Positions 45,573 through 54,456 are shown, numbered from the stretch's first letter. The stretch: DNA of 64,000 nt from Candidatus Methanomethylophilus alvi Mx1201 (GCF_000300255.2 NC_020913.1:618692-682691); one strand, 5' to 3'. Notes: generated by a model not told the origin, from the letters alone. Made by a program: numbers and translations.

Positions 45573-46640
45573 TCAATCCCATGGGGACATACCACAGGCA
45601 CCGTATATCCCGAAATGTTCCATCGGGTCCTCAAGTTCTTTCTGGGTCTCGATGAAATAGTCATCATAGTCCCATTCGGCTTGTTTTAAATCCTCTCCCA
45701 GCACCTTCTTACAGAAGTCCTGAAGGAACGGCACGATGTCTGACAACAGCTCATCGATATTGATCTCTTTCGAATTGAGCCAATCCATAGCGAACATTCC
45801 GTTCTCGTACTTTTGATCGGTTTCAATAAGACATTTTGAATTGAACTTTTTCAGTTTCTCGTAAGCCTGGATGGAGTTGTGTTTCAAGAAATTGTAGATG
45901 TCGTTGTACTTGAGGTATACCTTCCAGTTTTTCAGATGATAGAAGTCGACCCCGGCACCGTTGCAGTATGTTTTCAGGTCAAACACGCTGTATTCGGTAT
46001 TTTGATAGAGCTGCATCGTCATTGCTCTGAGGATAATCCGGTGTATTTCTATGATGACCTTTGTAAGGAAGGTATAGTACAACTCGGCCTGGATTCTATA
46101 GTATGTATTCATTCTGTTGAAATATGCCCACTTTGAACCCAATTCGACGCTGTCGAACATCTCTGAATCTCCGAACATCATCATTGTATTCGTGCGATAG
46201 TTGTCTTCTGCATCTTTGGGGGAGAATACTTTATTGAACAGAGGTTTGTATTCGTAGTTCCAGTCTTCCTTTAGGTTGCGGATACTATCCATGAGGTAGT
46301 TGAAAGTATAATCATGCCTGTGGACTTTCGATGCGATATAGTGCGGCCCTTTTTTCCGAAGGGCCTCGGGGAAATACGGGTCGTGATCCCCGCAGCGGTA
46401 ACAAGCATATTCGAAGCGTCTTACATCGATTTCTAGACGGCCTCCTTTGACTTCATGAATTCCCCAGTATTCTTTGTCGCATGCGATCTGCGGATCGGGC
46501 CATCCGACGTATTCCTTCTCTTCTTCAGTTGTTTCGTTGGGTTCTTTGTCAGGATTGTATGTGTACGGTTTGGGTTTTTGATAGACCCAGTCATCCGACC
46601 AATCTGGATCCTTGAATCTTGAATAATCGTATTTTGCCAT
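45573..46640 (-). CDS. Unknown protein paired with the viperin-like gene
   Basis: A 355-residue protein I cannot assign. The N-terminal ~60 residues are rich in Tyr, Pro, Asp and Lys (YDYSRFKDPDWSDDWVYQKP). The remainder is helical and rich in aromatic residues (YLKYNDIYNFLKHNSIQAYEKL), with one Cys pair YACYRCGDHD. No kinase, nuclease or NTPase motif is evident, so it is not the nucleotide kinase often found beside viperins. Start ATG at 46640 with AAGGATGG just upstream; 52 bases after the viperin-like stop, so probably cotranscribed with it. A role in the same antiviral response is inferred from position only. Confidence 0.6.
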   Translation of the reverse strand: MAKYDYSRFKDPDWSDDWVYQKPKPYTYNPDKEPNETTEEEKEYVGWPDPQIACDKEYWGIHEVKGGRLEIDVRRFEYACYRCGDHDPYFPEALRKKGPHYIASKVHRHDYTFNYLMDSIRNLKEDWNYEYKPLFNKVFSPKDAEDNYRTNTMMMFGDSEMFDSVELGSKWAYFNRMNTYYRIQAELYYTFLTKVIIEIHRIILRAMTMQLYQNTEYSVFDLKTYCNGAGVDFYHLKNWKVYLKYNDIYNFLKHNSIQAYEKLKKFNSKCLIETDQKYENGMFAMDWLNSKEINIDELLSDIVPFLQDFCKKVLGEDLKQAEWDYDDYFIETQKELEDPMEHFGIYGACGMSPWD

Positions 46641-46692
46641 GTTCCATCCTTCTGGATTGTGTATTTGTTGACACTTTATTGTTCTGTGGTCC

Positions 46693-47529
46693 TTACCAGT
46701 CATAAACTGCATTTCTTCCGTAGTATTTGGAGGCCTCCACTTCGGACATCAAGCCATCCCGGACAAGAGTTTGGAATGACAGGAAGCGTTTTGTTCCCCC
46801 GCCGTTTACCATCCATCTTCCTATAGGATCGAACATTAGATATGAACCGATCATGTCTTCGTTGTCTTCGAATACAATGCCTGGAATCGTCAAGTGTCTT
46901 TCTCTAAAGGATTGGAATTCATCATTGGTTACCGACCATGTGTCTGGGATATCGTCGTTTGCACCTTTGAGAGTCAAAGCACGGAACACCTTTACACGTT
47001 CTGGCCGGATTGATTCTATTAGTTCTCCAAAGTTTTTGCCGATGCTTCTCCTTACCGCTGTGATGTTTAATTTTACCTTGATTCCAAGCTTGTGAGCTTC
47101 ACAAGCTACAGTTTTGATATTATCTAGATGATTGCTGCCCGCGGTGTGTCTCCCAATTATAATCTCATCCTCCTCATCAGGAGAATCGACTGAAAGCCCG
47201 AGCCAATCTAGATGCGGTTGGATTTCTCTAAGCTGTTGCTGTGTTATTCTGGAACCGTTGCTTACAATGGAAACTTTGAATCCTATAGATTTGAGAAGTC
47301 TACACATCTCATTCAGATACGGGTAGAGGAACGGTTCGCCCCCTGCAATGTTTATTTTCTCCACCCCTCTTTCTTTGAGATATTCCAGAATAGGCTTCCA
47401 CTCCTTGGGAGTCATGTATTGATGGGTCAGGCACCGGTCGAAACAGTGTTGACAATGGTAATTGCAGATTCCAATAACATGAATATTTGCTGATTTGATC
47501 TTGCCGGCCTGTTTCTCCTCTATTTCCAT
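46693..47529 (-). CDS. Viperin-like radical SAM protein (prokaryotic viperin homologue)
   Basis: A 278-residue radical SAM enzyme. Cluster motif CNYHCQHCF (Cys 22, 26, 29), KINIAGGEPFLYP (58-70), VSIVSNGSRIT, HLDWLGLSVDS, VKVFRALTLKG and, most telling, EDNEDMIGSYLMFDPIGRW with the C-terminus NAVYDW. This set matches the viperin family, which converts CTP, GTP or UTP to 3'-deoxy-3',4'-didehydro nucleotides that terminate viral RNA synthesis. Bacterial and archaeal members are known antiviral proteins. The animal N-terminal amphipathic helix is absent, as expected. It is divergent from a CARF-HTH regulator with operator-like dyads between, and followed by an unknown partner. Other MoaA-like rSAM roles are possible but less likely. 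Confidence 0.8.
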   Translation of the reverse strand: MEIEEKQAGKIKSANIHVIGICNYHCQHCFDRCLTHQYMTPKEWKPILEYLKERGVEKINIAGGEPFLYPYLNEMCRLLKSIGFKVSIVSNGSRITQQQLREIQPHLDWLGLSVDSPDEEDEIIIGRHTAGSNHLDNIKTVACEAHKLGIKVKLNITAVRRSIGKNFGELIESIRPERVKVFRALTLKGANDDIPDTWSVTNDEFQSFRERHLTIPGIVFEDNEDMIGSYLMFDPIGRWMVNGGGTKRFLSFQTLVRDGLMSEVEASKYYGRNAVYDW

Positions 47530-47554
47530 GCATGTATGATTCTTTCAGATTAAT

Positions 47555-47592
47555 ATCTAAAAATTGATATATTGTAAACAGATTTTGTTTAC
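47555..47592. promoter_or_regulatory. Operator-like dyads between viperin and CARF genes
   Basis: In the 65-base divergent gap, GTAAACA (47574-47580) and TGTTTAC (47586-47592) form a perfect 7-bp dyad just before the CARF gene's ATG. A weaker ATATC...GATAT pair lies just beside it (about 47553-47571). Both promoters must be here, so the CARF-HTH protein probably controls both genes. Confidence 0.5.
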
Positions 47593-47594
47593 TA

Positions 47595-48245
47595 ATGCAC
47601 ATTCATATCGCCAATATAGGCGAACACCCGGAGCCAGTGAAGAACGGAGTCAGAGGAATAGGAAACATCGACTTCATTTACTTGCTTTACAGTGAGAAGT
47701 TCCTCGCCCAAGCGGAAGATACCAAATCTGGATTCGTGGATCAAGGATATGGCTGCGATATAGTCCAGATAGATGGATTCGATTTTCAAGAGATTGTGGA
47801 CAGAATCTATGAGATCTACAACCACAACAACGAAAGGAATACGAGATATTCCATCAATATCACCGGGGGAACCAACTTGATGGCTGCTGCCGCTTGCTCA
47901 ACGGCATTTTTCACAGGTGCCAAGATTTACTACGTACTTTACAACCCCAAAGATCCCAATCAATCATTATCTGAACGTTTGATAGAGGTTCCGACACCGA
48001 AGATCCCTGATGTGAAACGTTTGAAGGACCATGAGAAGTCCATAATGAAAATCTTGGATGAAGGAAACAGAGAGAACAACAGTACGATAGCAGATTCCTT
48101 GGGCATGTCCAGACAGCTTTGTGGGAGATACATTCACAACCTGGAAGACATGGGGCTGGTGGAAACTTCGATTGGTGGCAATGATCGCAGATTCCGGCAG
48201 GTCACTTTGACAAGGGAAGGAAAAATGATTTCGGGTTGGTTCTGA
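47595..48245 (+). CDS. CARF-domain winged-helix regulator (Csa3-like)
   Basis: A 216-residue protein. Residues 1-140 form a CARF-type Rossmann domain: HIHIANIGEHPEP at the start, and the ligand-binding signature YSINITGGTNLMAAAACSTA (about 87-106) followed by AKIYYVLYN. Residues about 140-216 are a winged helix: HEKSIMKILDEGN, NSTIADSLGMSRQLCGRYIH, DMGLVETSIGG. CARF domains sense cyclic oligoadenylates made by type III CRISPR polymerases or related cyclases; Csa3 proteins are the archaeal CARF-HTH regulators. No CRISPR genes are in the window. Divergent placement next to the viperin-like gene suggests it regulates that gene. Confidence 0.8.
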   Translation: MHIHIANIGEHPEPVKNGVRGIGNIDFIYLLYSEKFLAQAEDTKSGFVDQGYGCDIVQIDGFDFQEIVDRIYEIYNHNNERNTRYSINITGGTNLMAAAACSTAFFTGAKIYYVLYNPKDPNQSLSERLIEVPTPKIPDVKRLKDHEKSIMKILDEGNRENNSTIADSLGMSRQLCGRYIHNLEDMGLVETSIGGNDRRFRQVTLTREGKMISGWF

Positions 48246-48347
48246 ACCCGACTCATTGTAATGTGGAAAAAACCACCACCAAAACACACCCCGCGTACGC
48301 ATATATCTATATCTTAACCTGTAAGATTTTGATAGGTTTTCGAGTTT

Positions 48348-48983
48348 TCAATGGCGGAAATGGTTGTCCGTTTCAGCCATTCCGTCGATGGCGATCAGCT
48401 CTTCGAAGGATTCGATCCTGCGGTTGATAACTCTGTTGTGAACGTATGTTCCATAGTATAGGGTAGTGAAGTTGATCCTATCGAGATTCAGACAGAAGAT
48501 CTTCTCCGGATTCTGAACAGTTCCTCCGAGACCGATCATGATGAACACCGGATTCCTGGACTCGTACATCGTCTTCTTGTAGTTCCTGAGTTGGTTGTCG
48601 TTACACCAGGTAATCACGCCCCTGTCCTCGGTGCGTGCCCGGAACTTGACCTCCACCCAGAATTTCCTGCCCGTGGCGATCTCCCTGAAACGGAGATCGG
48701 GATATACCATCGAATGAACGAATCTGCCGTTGGTATCGTCGTTGGTGGGTGTCCGGTGGATGAGCTCGAACCTCTCGGGATCGAACATCTCGATGATGTA
48801 ATCCTCGAAGTCGTTGCCGAGACGGTACAGGAACCTCTCCTGTTCTTGCCGTCTCCTTTCCTCTTCGAGACGTCTCTCCCTCTCGATCCGCCTGCGTTCC
48901 TGCTCGATACGCCGCTTCTCGCGACGTTTCTCCAGGAATACATTGAATGAATCGATAAGATTCCTCAGGAAATCCATATTCAA
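48348..48983 (-). CDS. PD-(D/E)XK-type nuclease with coiled-coil N-terminus
   Basis: A 211-residue protein. Residues ~15-50 are an extremely charged Arg/Glu coiled coil (KRREKRRIEQERRRIERER). The rest has a restriction-endonuclease-like core: FEDYIIEMFD (Glu in helix 1), PDLRFRE (catalytic Asp) and FWVEVKFRA (Glu-x-Lys), then a conserved WCNDNQLRNYKK. This fits NERD/Holliday-resolvase-like or type IV-like nucleases acting on DNA. It sits between the viperin/CARF pair and the VapE-like gene. Substrate unknown; solo defence nuclease or element resolvase are both possible. Confidence 0.65.
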   Translation of the reverse strand: MNMDFLRNLIDSFNVFLEKRREKRRIEQERRRIERERRLEEERRRQEQERFLYRLGNDFEDYIIEMFDPERFELIHRTPTNDDTNGRFVHSMVYPDLRFREIATGRKFWVEVKFRARTEDRGVITWCNDNQLRNYKKTMYESRNPVFIMIGLGGTVQNPEKIFCLNLDRINFTTLYYGTYVHNRVINRRIESFEELIAIDGMAETDNHFRH

Positions 48984-49028
48984 CGTATGATTTCCTGATT
49001 AGATATTAGTGATGTAGAATAGAAGCCC

Positions 49029-49108
49029 AGAGCGGGAGTAAACGAAACAGTTCGCTTCGAACGATTCGCACATCCTATGATAATTAGTTATCTCGTTTAC
49101 TCGGCTCT
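49029..49108. repeat. Long inverted repeat in plasmid-like element
   Basis: AGAGCGGGAGTAAACGA (49029-49045) and TCGTTTACTCGGCTCT (49093-49108) are near-perfect complements, one base longer on one side, separated by 47 bases that include further TTCG repeats. It lies in the 275-base gap between the nuclease gene and the VapE-like gene. Candidate replication-origin or recombination-site structure. Confidence 0.5.
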
Positions 49109-49161
49109 GGTGAAGTGGTTTTTTTGAGTGTTTTCCAAGAATTTCCATCTTTTATCTCATC

Positions 49162-49258
49162 TGTTACACTGTTACACTTGTTACAGTGGTTTTGAGAGAC
49201 CTCTCAACCCCCGTACGCGCGCGTATGAAGCCAGTGAAACGGGTGTAACACTGTAACA
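49162..49258. repeat. Iteron-like repeats around a palindrome, candidate origin
   Basis: Three direct copies of TGTTACA (49162, 49170, 49179), then the perfect 12-bp palindrome TACGCGCGCGTA (49214-49225), then two inverted copies TGTAACA (49244, 49252). The set ends exactly at the VapE-like stop codon. Spacing of 8-9 bases between direct copies is iteron-like. With the primase/helicase-like gene next to it this is the best candidate for the element's replication origin. Confidence 0.45.
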
Positions 49259-50869
49259 TCACTCCCCCAGCATGTGCGTTGGTGGCGGTGCCACGTAACC
49301 TACTGATTGGATCCTTTCTCTGCATCTCTGGGTGGTGCTTGCCTGTTTCATCCATTCTCTCCCTTCTGCGTGAATCCTCATGGCGGCGATATTGCTCCAT
49401 CCCGGGTGTGGCGATCTCATCCACAGGTCGGCAGCTTTGATGGCCTCATCACCGTAGATCCCAGCGTTCGACGATAGGATGAATTCCAGATCCTTCCTGC
49501 ACAATCTTGCTCCAGGGAGAGGATATAGTTCATCTACCAGTTCGGAGAGGATGTCTACATTCGGGTTGTTTATGGTGGATGCTTCCTGTGCGATTTTTGC
49601 CATCTGGATGGTTTTCGGATCGAGATCCCATCCTTCCTTTGACATGTATCTGTGATAGGCTTCAGCCCAGACCTGGATGATGTATTCCTTCGCTTCATCT
49701 GATCTGAAACCTCCTTTACCGAAACCGACGATTGCCATCTCCGGGTTCGCCGTGAACGGGAAGTATCTCCTGTTCCCGGTGGGGTCAGACAGAAACTCTG
49801 CTTCGTTGGTGGTGCCGATGATCACGAACCTGCGGACGTTTTCGCTGGCACATCTGTCATAGGGGAGTCTTATGTGGTCGGAGGCCCTGGAGATGAAACC
49901 CTTGAGGTAATCGTTATCCATCCCCTTGGTGGCCTTCATCTCTGCCAGTTCGATTATCAGCCCGCCTTTGGTGTCCTCAACGAATCTCTTCTCGCTGATG
50001 TCGAGGGGATCCCTGTAGAACTCGTCACAGGTCGCCATCCATCTTACCGCGGAGGACTTCCTTGTCCCGGTGGCACCAATCATGATGGGAATGATGTCTA
50101 GTTGGATCGCCCTGTGCTGACGTGCTACCGCACCCAGGAACCAGCATTTGCACACATCCTTCAACACGGCTTCCGAATCCTCTTCGGAAAGACCGCGCAT
50201 CCTCGCACCGAACACATCGATAAACAATCTGTCCAGACGCGGCTGTTTGTCCCAGAATTTCGAGCGCATCATATCCAGGAAAGCATTCCTGGAGTTGAGT
50301 TCGGCCTGTGCGATCAGAACATCTCTGATGACATCCTTTCCCGGCTGTTTGCCCTTGCATCCAAGTTTCTTCAACTAGTCCTGTACGTATGCCGCTATGC
50401 GGGTGATCATCGGGTCATCCAGGCTTTTAAATCCCCTCTCTCCGATGAGGGAGAGATCCACCATGATGTAATTCGTGGTGATTTCCTTCCAGCATTTTTC
50501 TCTGAATTCTGGGAAGACAAACCTCCAGGCATTCATCAGGTCGGATATGCTGTACGGCATCAGGAACCCCTCTCCGTTGGGATTGGGTTTCAGCCCGGAA
50601 TAACCGTTCTTCTCGGGGAGCTCAGAGCGTTTCAGCTCCGTATCCGTGCCGTCCGTCTTTATGACCATAAGGTTGCTGCCGAAGGAACCGCTGTCGGAAC
50701 TGTGGAATTCAACAATCTCCGTCCATGGTATCGGGACGGAGGAATCGCCCTCGGGGACGAATGCATCCTCGAAAATCCTTCCATAACGGTATTTCCCGTT
50801 GAACACGTATCCGCTGTCGAGGGTGTATCCCAAGGCCTTCAGATACATCATCGCATCGGAGGGATTCAT
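49259..50869 (-). CDS. VapE-like replication protein with in-frame amber (putative Pyl) codon
   Basis: Two frames (50869-50378 and 50374-49259) are in the same register, separated only by TAG at 50377-50375. Read through, they give 536 residues with amber at position 165. The C-terminal part is a virulence-associated-E/SF3-like helicase domain: SKFWDKQPRLDRLFIDVFG, IMIGATGTRKSSAVRW (Walker A, with Arg at the last Gly position), GLIIELAEM, VIIGTTNEAEFLSDPTGNRRYFPF. The amber codon falls in the helical region just before WDKQPRLD that VapE proteins have as one piece, so read-through is the simplest reading. Such proteins initiate replication of integrated plasmids and satellites. TTG directly after the TAG could allow reinitiation instead. 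Confidence 0.75.
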
Positions 50870-50979
50870 GGCAGAACGCCTCCGTTGTTCGGGTTGTTGA
50901 TGAGAGGTTTCTTCCCTCTGGTCTTAGGAACGTGCTGTCCGAAAAGGGGTCCGTAATCGGACCGTTTTCTGTGGTGCAA
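50866..50979 (-). CDS. Possible small protein upstream of the VapE-like gene
   Basis: A 37-codon frame from TTG at 50979 (HHRKRSDYGPLFGQHVPKT ... LINNPNNGGVLP) whose TGA overlaps the VapE-like ATG (ATGA). The overlap suggests a real coupled gene; the short length and lack of homology leave it doubtful. It contains the hairpin GGTCCG-TAAT-CGGACC (50948-50963), whose left 13 bases also occur at 44122-44134. Confidence 0.35.
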   Translation of the reverse strand: MHHRKRSDYGPLFGQHVPKTRGKKPLINNPNNGGVLP

Positions 50980-51342
50980 AATCTTCTTAGTACGTGCGCG
51001 TAAAGTGGTACACGTCAAATTTTCGCGGAAAATTTTAAACGGGTCTCCGCCGGGAGATCTGGACAGTAATGGTCTCCACTCCCTGATAGGCCCGTTTCTA
51101 CGATATCCTGTATGGAGGCCCGACTCCGGCGAATGTCGGTACATACAGGACGGTCGGCGACAGGGGGAGTATGTATGCGTACCGGTCACGGGACCCTCGG
51201 AGTGACGTGATTCGAAGCCGGGAATCCCGGTCTACGGTCGTGACACGGATGTGATGGGGGTCGTCAGGATACCGGGCGTCGATCCGAAATCGCTGCCCGG
51301 ACACCGATGTCATCCCCATATGGAACTCTCTCCGTCTCTGTC
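50980..51342. other. Non-coding stretch at the right edge of the element
   Basis: No gene seen on either strand. Contains a perfect dyad AAATTTTC-GCG-GAAAATTT (51017-51035) in a TATA-like region, probably the promoter/operator of the VapE-like operon, and GC-rich sequence beyond it. The element's right boundary is probably in here, but I found no attachment-site repeat. Confidence 0.45.
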
Positions 51343-52662
51343 TCAGATGAACATGAGTGCGTATATCGGCAGATACGTGATCCTGTCCTGCACTTCTACG
51401 TTACCGGAGTTGGATAGGACAAAGCCCCGACAGGAATCGTTGACATCCATGAGTTTATCGATCGCGTTGTGTCTCTTGTGATCCTTGCCGGATTTGATCT
51501 CGATCGCTTTCACCGAAAGATCGTCGTAATCATCCACCAGATAGTCGACCTCCCCATGGTTCTTGTTATCGCAATAGTAGAGTGTGTGTCCGTTGGATGA
51601 CAGTTGCATTGCAGCCACACATTCGTAGACCTTGCCCAGGTTGATCTGCGGTATATCCTCTCTGAGAGGCCTTACATTGTTCCTGTAGAGAAGACAGGAG
51701 AGGAGCCCCACGTCGCATATGTGAAGTTTGAGCAGATTGCGTTTGGAGGATTCCCTCAGAGGAAAAACGGGGTTGGAACAGCAAGTGACCTGCAGGACCA
51801 CGCCCGAATCCACGAGGTTGTCGAAATCATCTTTGTAATCATCGAAGCGGGCGTGCTCCTTACCCTCTATGTCCTTGGCGAACACCCTCTTTCTTTTGTT
51901 CTCGATGCTGGATGGGATGGAATCGAATACGGCCTTCGTGTGCATCTTGTTCTTTACGTCGTATTTGGATGCATCATTCCCATACAGTTCGTATATCTCC
52001 TTCTGGACATTTCTCAGTTTAACGACATCTCTTGTCTGAAGGAATATGTCTACGCAATACGGGAGCCCTCCGCAGATGAGATAGTCCTTGAAAAGGTCCA
52101 TCATCCTTTTGTGCAGCCCGTCCGGTATCTCCTCGGTATTCGCTATCATGTCCTTCAGATCGTCTATCAGGTCTCTTTGTATACCGTTGGCCCAAAGGAA
52201 TTCTTCGATATCCATGGGGAACATGCGTTTCGTGGATATGCTGCCTATGGGTATCGATGATGTTTTTCTGAGTTCGACTCCGAGAAGAGATCCGCTGACA
52301 ATGAATTTGTAGCGATGTTCCATTCTGAGGAATTTCAGAAGGGTCAGAAGATGGCCGTATTCCTGTATCTCGTCCAGGAAGATCAGGGTATCGTCATAGT
52401 CTCCGAGAGGTCTGTCGGCTATGGCCTGTACTGTATAATAGAGGTCTTTGGTTGTATGGACGTTTTGGAAGAGGCCGGGACCCTCTTTGTCTTCTATCAT
52501 ATTGATCTCGACGAAGTTCTTGTAATGCCTCTTACCCAATTCACGTATGATGAATGATTTTCCGACCTGCCTTGCTCCATCTATCACCAGGATCGGGGCA
52601 TCATCGGTCTCGAAATAGTCCTCTATCGCAGAACCTATCTTCCTTTCGAATATCACACTCAT
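51343..52662 (-). CDS. AAA+ ATPase of the AAA_14/DUF4143 family
   Basis: A 439-residue relative of the ATPase at 19910-21367. Walker A DGARQVGKSFIIRELG (near 30-45), Walker B TLIFLDEIQEYGHLL, sensor FIVSGSLLGVEL, the family motif MFPMDIEEFLWANGI, and a C-terminal nuclease-like DUF4143 domain (HGEVDYLVDDYDDLSVKAIEIKSGK, with the Asp ... Glu-x-Lys pattern). The function is unestablished. A dyad overlaps the upstream edge of its start codon (52661-52677) and two AAAAGTGTA repeats lie farther upstream. Confidence 0.85.
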   Translation of the reverse strand: MSVIFERKIGSAIEDYFETDDAPILVIDGARQVGKSFIIRELGKRHYKNFVEINMIEDKEGPGLFQNVHTTKDLYYTVQAIADRPLGDYDDTLIFLDEIQEYGHLLTLLKFLRMEHRYKFIVSGSLLGVELRKTSSIPIGSISTKRMFPMDIEEFLWANGIQRDLIDDLKDMIANTEEIPDGLHKRMMDLFKDYLICGGLPYCVDIFLQTRDVVKLRNVQKEIYELYGNDASKYDVKNKMHTKAVFDSIPSSIENKRKRVFAKDIEGKEHARFDDYKDDFDNLVDSGVVLQVTCCSNPVFPLRESSKRNLLKLHICDVGLLSCLLYRNNVRPLREDIPQINLGKVYECVAAMQLSSNGHTLYYCDNKNHGEVDYLVDDYDDLSVKAIEIKSGKDHKRHNAIDKLMDVNDSCRGFVLSNSGNVEVQDRITYLPIYALMFI

Positions 52663-52745
52663 CGATAGAGTATCGATGCGTGGTTATTTAATTCTTGGTA
52701 AAAGTGTAATTTATAGCATTTTTTTCTTTGAAAAAGTGTATTAAA
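52661..52745 (-). promoter_or_regulatory. Dyad and direct repeats upstream of DUF4143 ATPase gene
   Basis: ATCGATA-GAG-TATCGAT (52661-52677) abuts the ATG. Farther upstream TAAAAGTGTAATTTA (about 52697-52711) and AAAAAGTGTATTAAA (about 52731-52745) repeat the core AAAAGTGTA with a TATA-like character. Probably promoter plus operator. Confidence 0.45.
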
Positions 52746-52825
52746 ACAGCATTAAAAACAAGGAATTTGTGCAGAAAGGATGTTTCACATCTGGATCCGG
52801 GTCGCTGTGCCAGATGGATCCCGTA

Positions 52826-53314
52826 TCAGGGGACGGGGCCGGAATCCATCCCATCGTCCGGCGGGAGTCGGTCGTCCATTTCTTCGATGATGTTTTCCAG
52901 GATATCGACCGCGGTCTCGACAGCTTTGGGGCAGATCTCTGTAAAAAGGCGGTTATCACGTGCATGTTTCACGCCTTCGGAGGTGGAGATGTCGCAATCC
53001 AATATGACGTTGCACAGGTAGGAACCGCATCTCTTCGAGAAACGCTCCATCATAATGTCGTTTACTTCGTCTGCACGGCCTTTATCCTTCGATACAGCGG
53101 GGTCGTCGTATCCATAGAGTAATCCTAGGACCATCAGGGCGCCGGTGCATGCCCCGCATACCTCCCCTTTCCTCATACCGCTCCCGAAACATGATCCGAG
53201 CATCAGGGCCTGATGCTCCGTGATTCCGCAATCGTCTGCAAAAGCCGCAAGGACGGCCTGGGAACAATGGAAATGTCTGTTGAAATACCACAGGGCCTTT
53301 TCTTTATGGTCCAT
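52826..53314 (-). CDS. C_GCAxxG_C_C family redox protein
   Basis: A protein of about 162 residues with the family signature: FHCSQAVLAAF, GSGMRKGEVCGACTGALMVLGLLYG, then CGSYLCNVILDCD and CPKAV. The conserved Cys residues likely bind metal or form redox disulfides. Members are frequent in anaerobes and are thought to be reductase-associated; no substrate is established. I use the ATG at 53314; a GTG at 53338 would add eight residues. No operon partner. Confidence 0.8.
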   Translation of the reverse strand: MDHKEKALWYFNRHFHCSQAVLAAFADDCGITEHQALMLGSCFGSGMRKGEVCGACTGALMVLGLLYGYDDPAVSKDKGRADEVNDIMMERFSKRCGSYLCNVILDCDISTSEGVKHARDNRLFTEICPKAVETAVDILENIIEEMDDRLPPDDGMDSGPVP

Positions 53315-53541
53315 GGGCGGTGATCGTACAAATTCCACATAATGGTTGTCTCCGTCACCGGCGTCTGTTTCCTTCCGGATTCGACCCAGGTGGCCGTTGC
53401 AGGGTGGCCGGCGCGATCCGCCTTCCCGTTCCGTTATTTATGGCGGAATGCGGACGGCCCTGTCATGCTGTGGATCTACGTCTTTCCAATAAATCCCCGT
53501 CAATAGGACTTTTCAAATAGTATCTTCCAGAATCGGGTGCG

Positions 53542-54456
53542 ATGAATCCCAGATACAGGAACCTAGGTGTCGCGGCGGCCTTCTCCGCAGGCATAGTATG
53601 GGGTTTCCTGGGACTGTTCGTCCGCGGTCTGAACGGCGAAGGGCTTTCATCCGTACAGATCACCTGTCTGCGTTATATCGTGGTGGCGGCCGTACTCGGC
53701 ATATTCATGTCGGTTTTCCGCAGGGACCTTTTCCGTATCGACCGCAGAGGATTCGCAACCGTTCTGATCATAGGCATACTCGGGACGGCGTTGAACTCCG
53801 TATGTTATTTCGGGGCCATGGAGCGGATATCCCTGTCTCTTTCCACGGTCCTCCAGTACATAGCACCGTTCATCGTAATCCTCCTCTCCGTCCCTTTGTT
53901 CGGGGAGAGGATGACACGTACGAAGGCGGCAGCAGTACTGATGGCATTCGCAGGCTGCATACTGTGTACCGGTTTTCTTAACGATCCCGGATCCATCGAT
54001 GTGACGGGAGTGGTCCTGGGGGCCCTGTCGGGGTTCTTCTTCGCACTGTACACCCTGGGATCCAAAGGGCTGTCGAGACATTCCGTGAGTCCGATCTCCG
54101 TCCTGTTCTATTCCTCCCTGGTATGCTGTGTGTCGCTGGCACCGTTCAGCGATATCCCCGGTGTGGTCGGTGCGGCCTCATCCGACGGCCATCTCGTATT
54201 GCTCATAATAGCCACAGGCATACTCATGACGCTCCTGCCTTTCGGTCTGTACAACTATGCCGTAGGGAAGATAGAGGTGGGTACGGCATCCGTCATAACC
54301 TATGTGGAACCTCTGACCGCCACCGTGGTCGGTTTCATCTTCTATTCGGAGGCCGTCACGGCCGAGTCGGTGATAGGTATCGCAGTGATCCTTCTGGCCG
54401 TGATGCTGGTGAACCGCGGTAACGTGGGTCCGGTCGGTCGGAGAGGGAGCGGATAA
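53542..54456 (+). CDS. EamA/DMT-family transporter
   Basis: A 304-residue membrane protein with ten predicted helices in two five-helix EamA repeats, the drug/metabolite transporter fold. Seen: FSAGIVWGFLGLFVRGL at the start, YIAPFIVILLSVPLFGER closing repeat one, FFFALYTLGSKGLSR opening repeat two, and VEPLTATVVGFIFYSEA, the second-repeat counterpart. Usually exports amino acids or metabolites; substrate unknown. Single gene. Confidence 0.88.
   Translation: MNPRYRNLGVAAAFSAGIVWGFLGLFVRGLNGEGLSSVQITCLRYIVVAAVLGIFMSVFRRDLFRIDRRGFATVLIIGILGTALNSVCYFGAMERISLSLSTVLQYIAPFIVILLSVPLFGERMTRTKAAAVLMAFAGCILCTGFLNDPGSIDVTGVVLGALSGFFFALYTLGSKGLSRHSVSPISVLFYSSLVCCVSLAPFSDIPGVVGAASSDGHLVLLIIATGILMTLLPFGLYNYAVGKIEVGTASVITYVEPLTATVVGFIFYSEAVTAESVIGIAVILLAVMLVNRGNVGPVGRRGSG

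Noticed and set aside
44122..50963. Shared 13-mer GGTCCGTAATCGG at 44122 and 50948
   Set aside because: Two copies only, one inside a coding frame; could be chance. No third copy found.
51190..51240. Region with GATTCGAA and CCGGGAATCCCGG considered as a tRNA
   Set aside because: No cloverleaf with acceptor stem and anticodon arm could be drawn.
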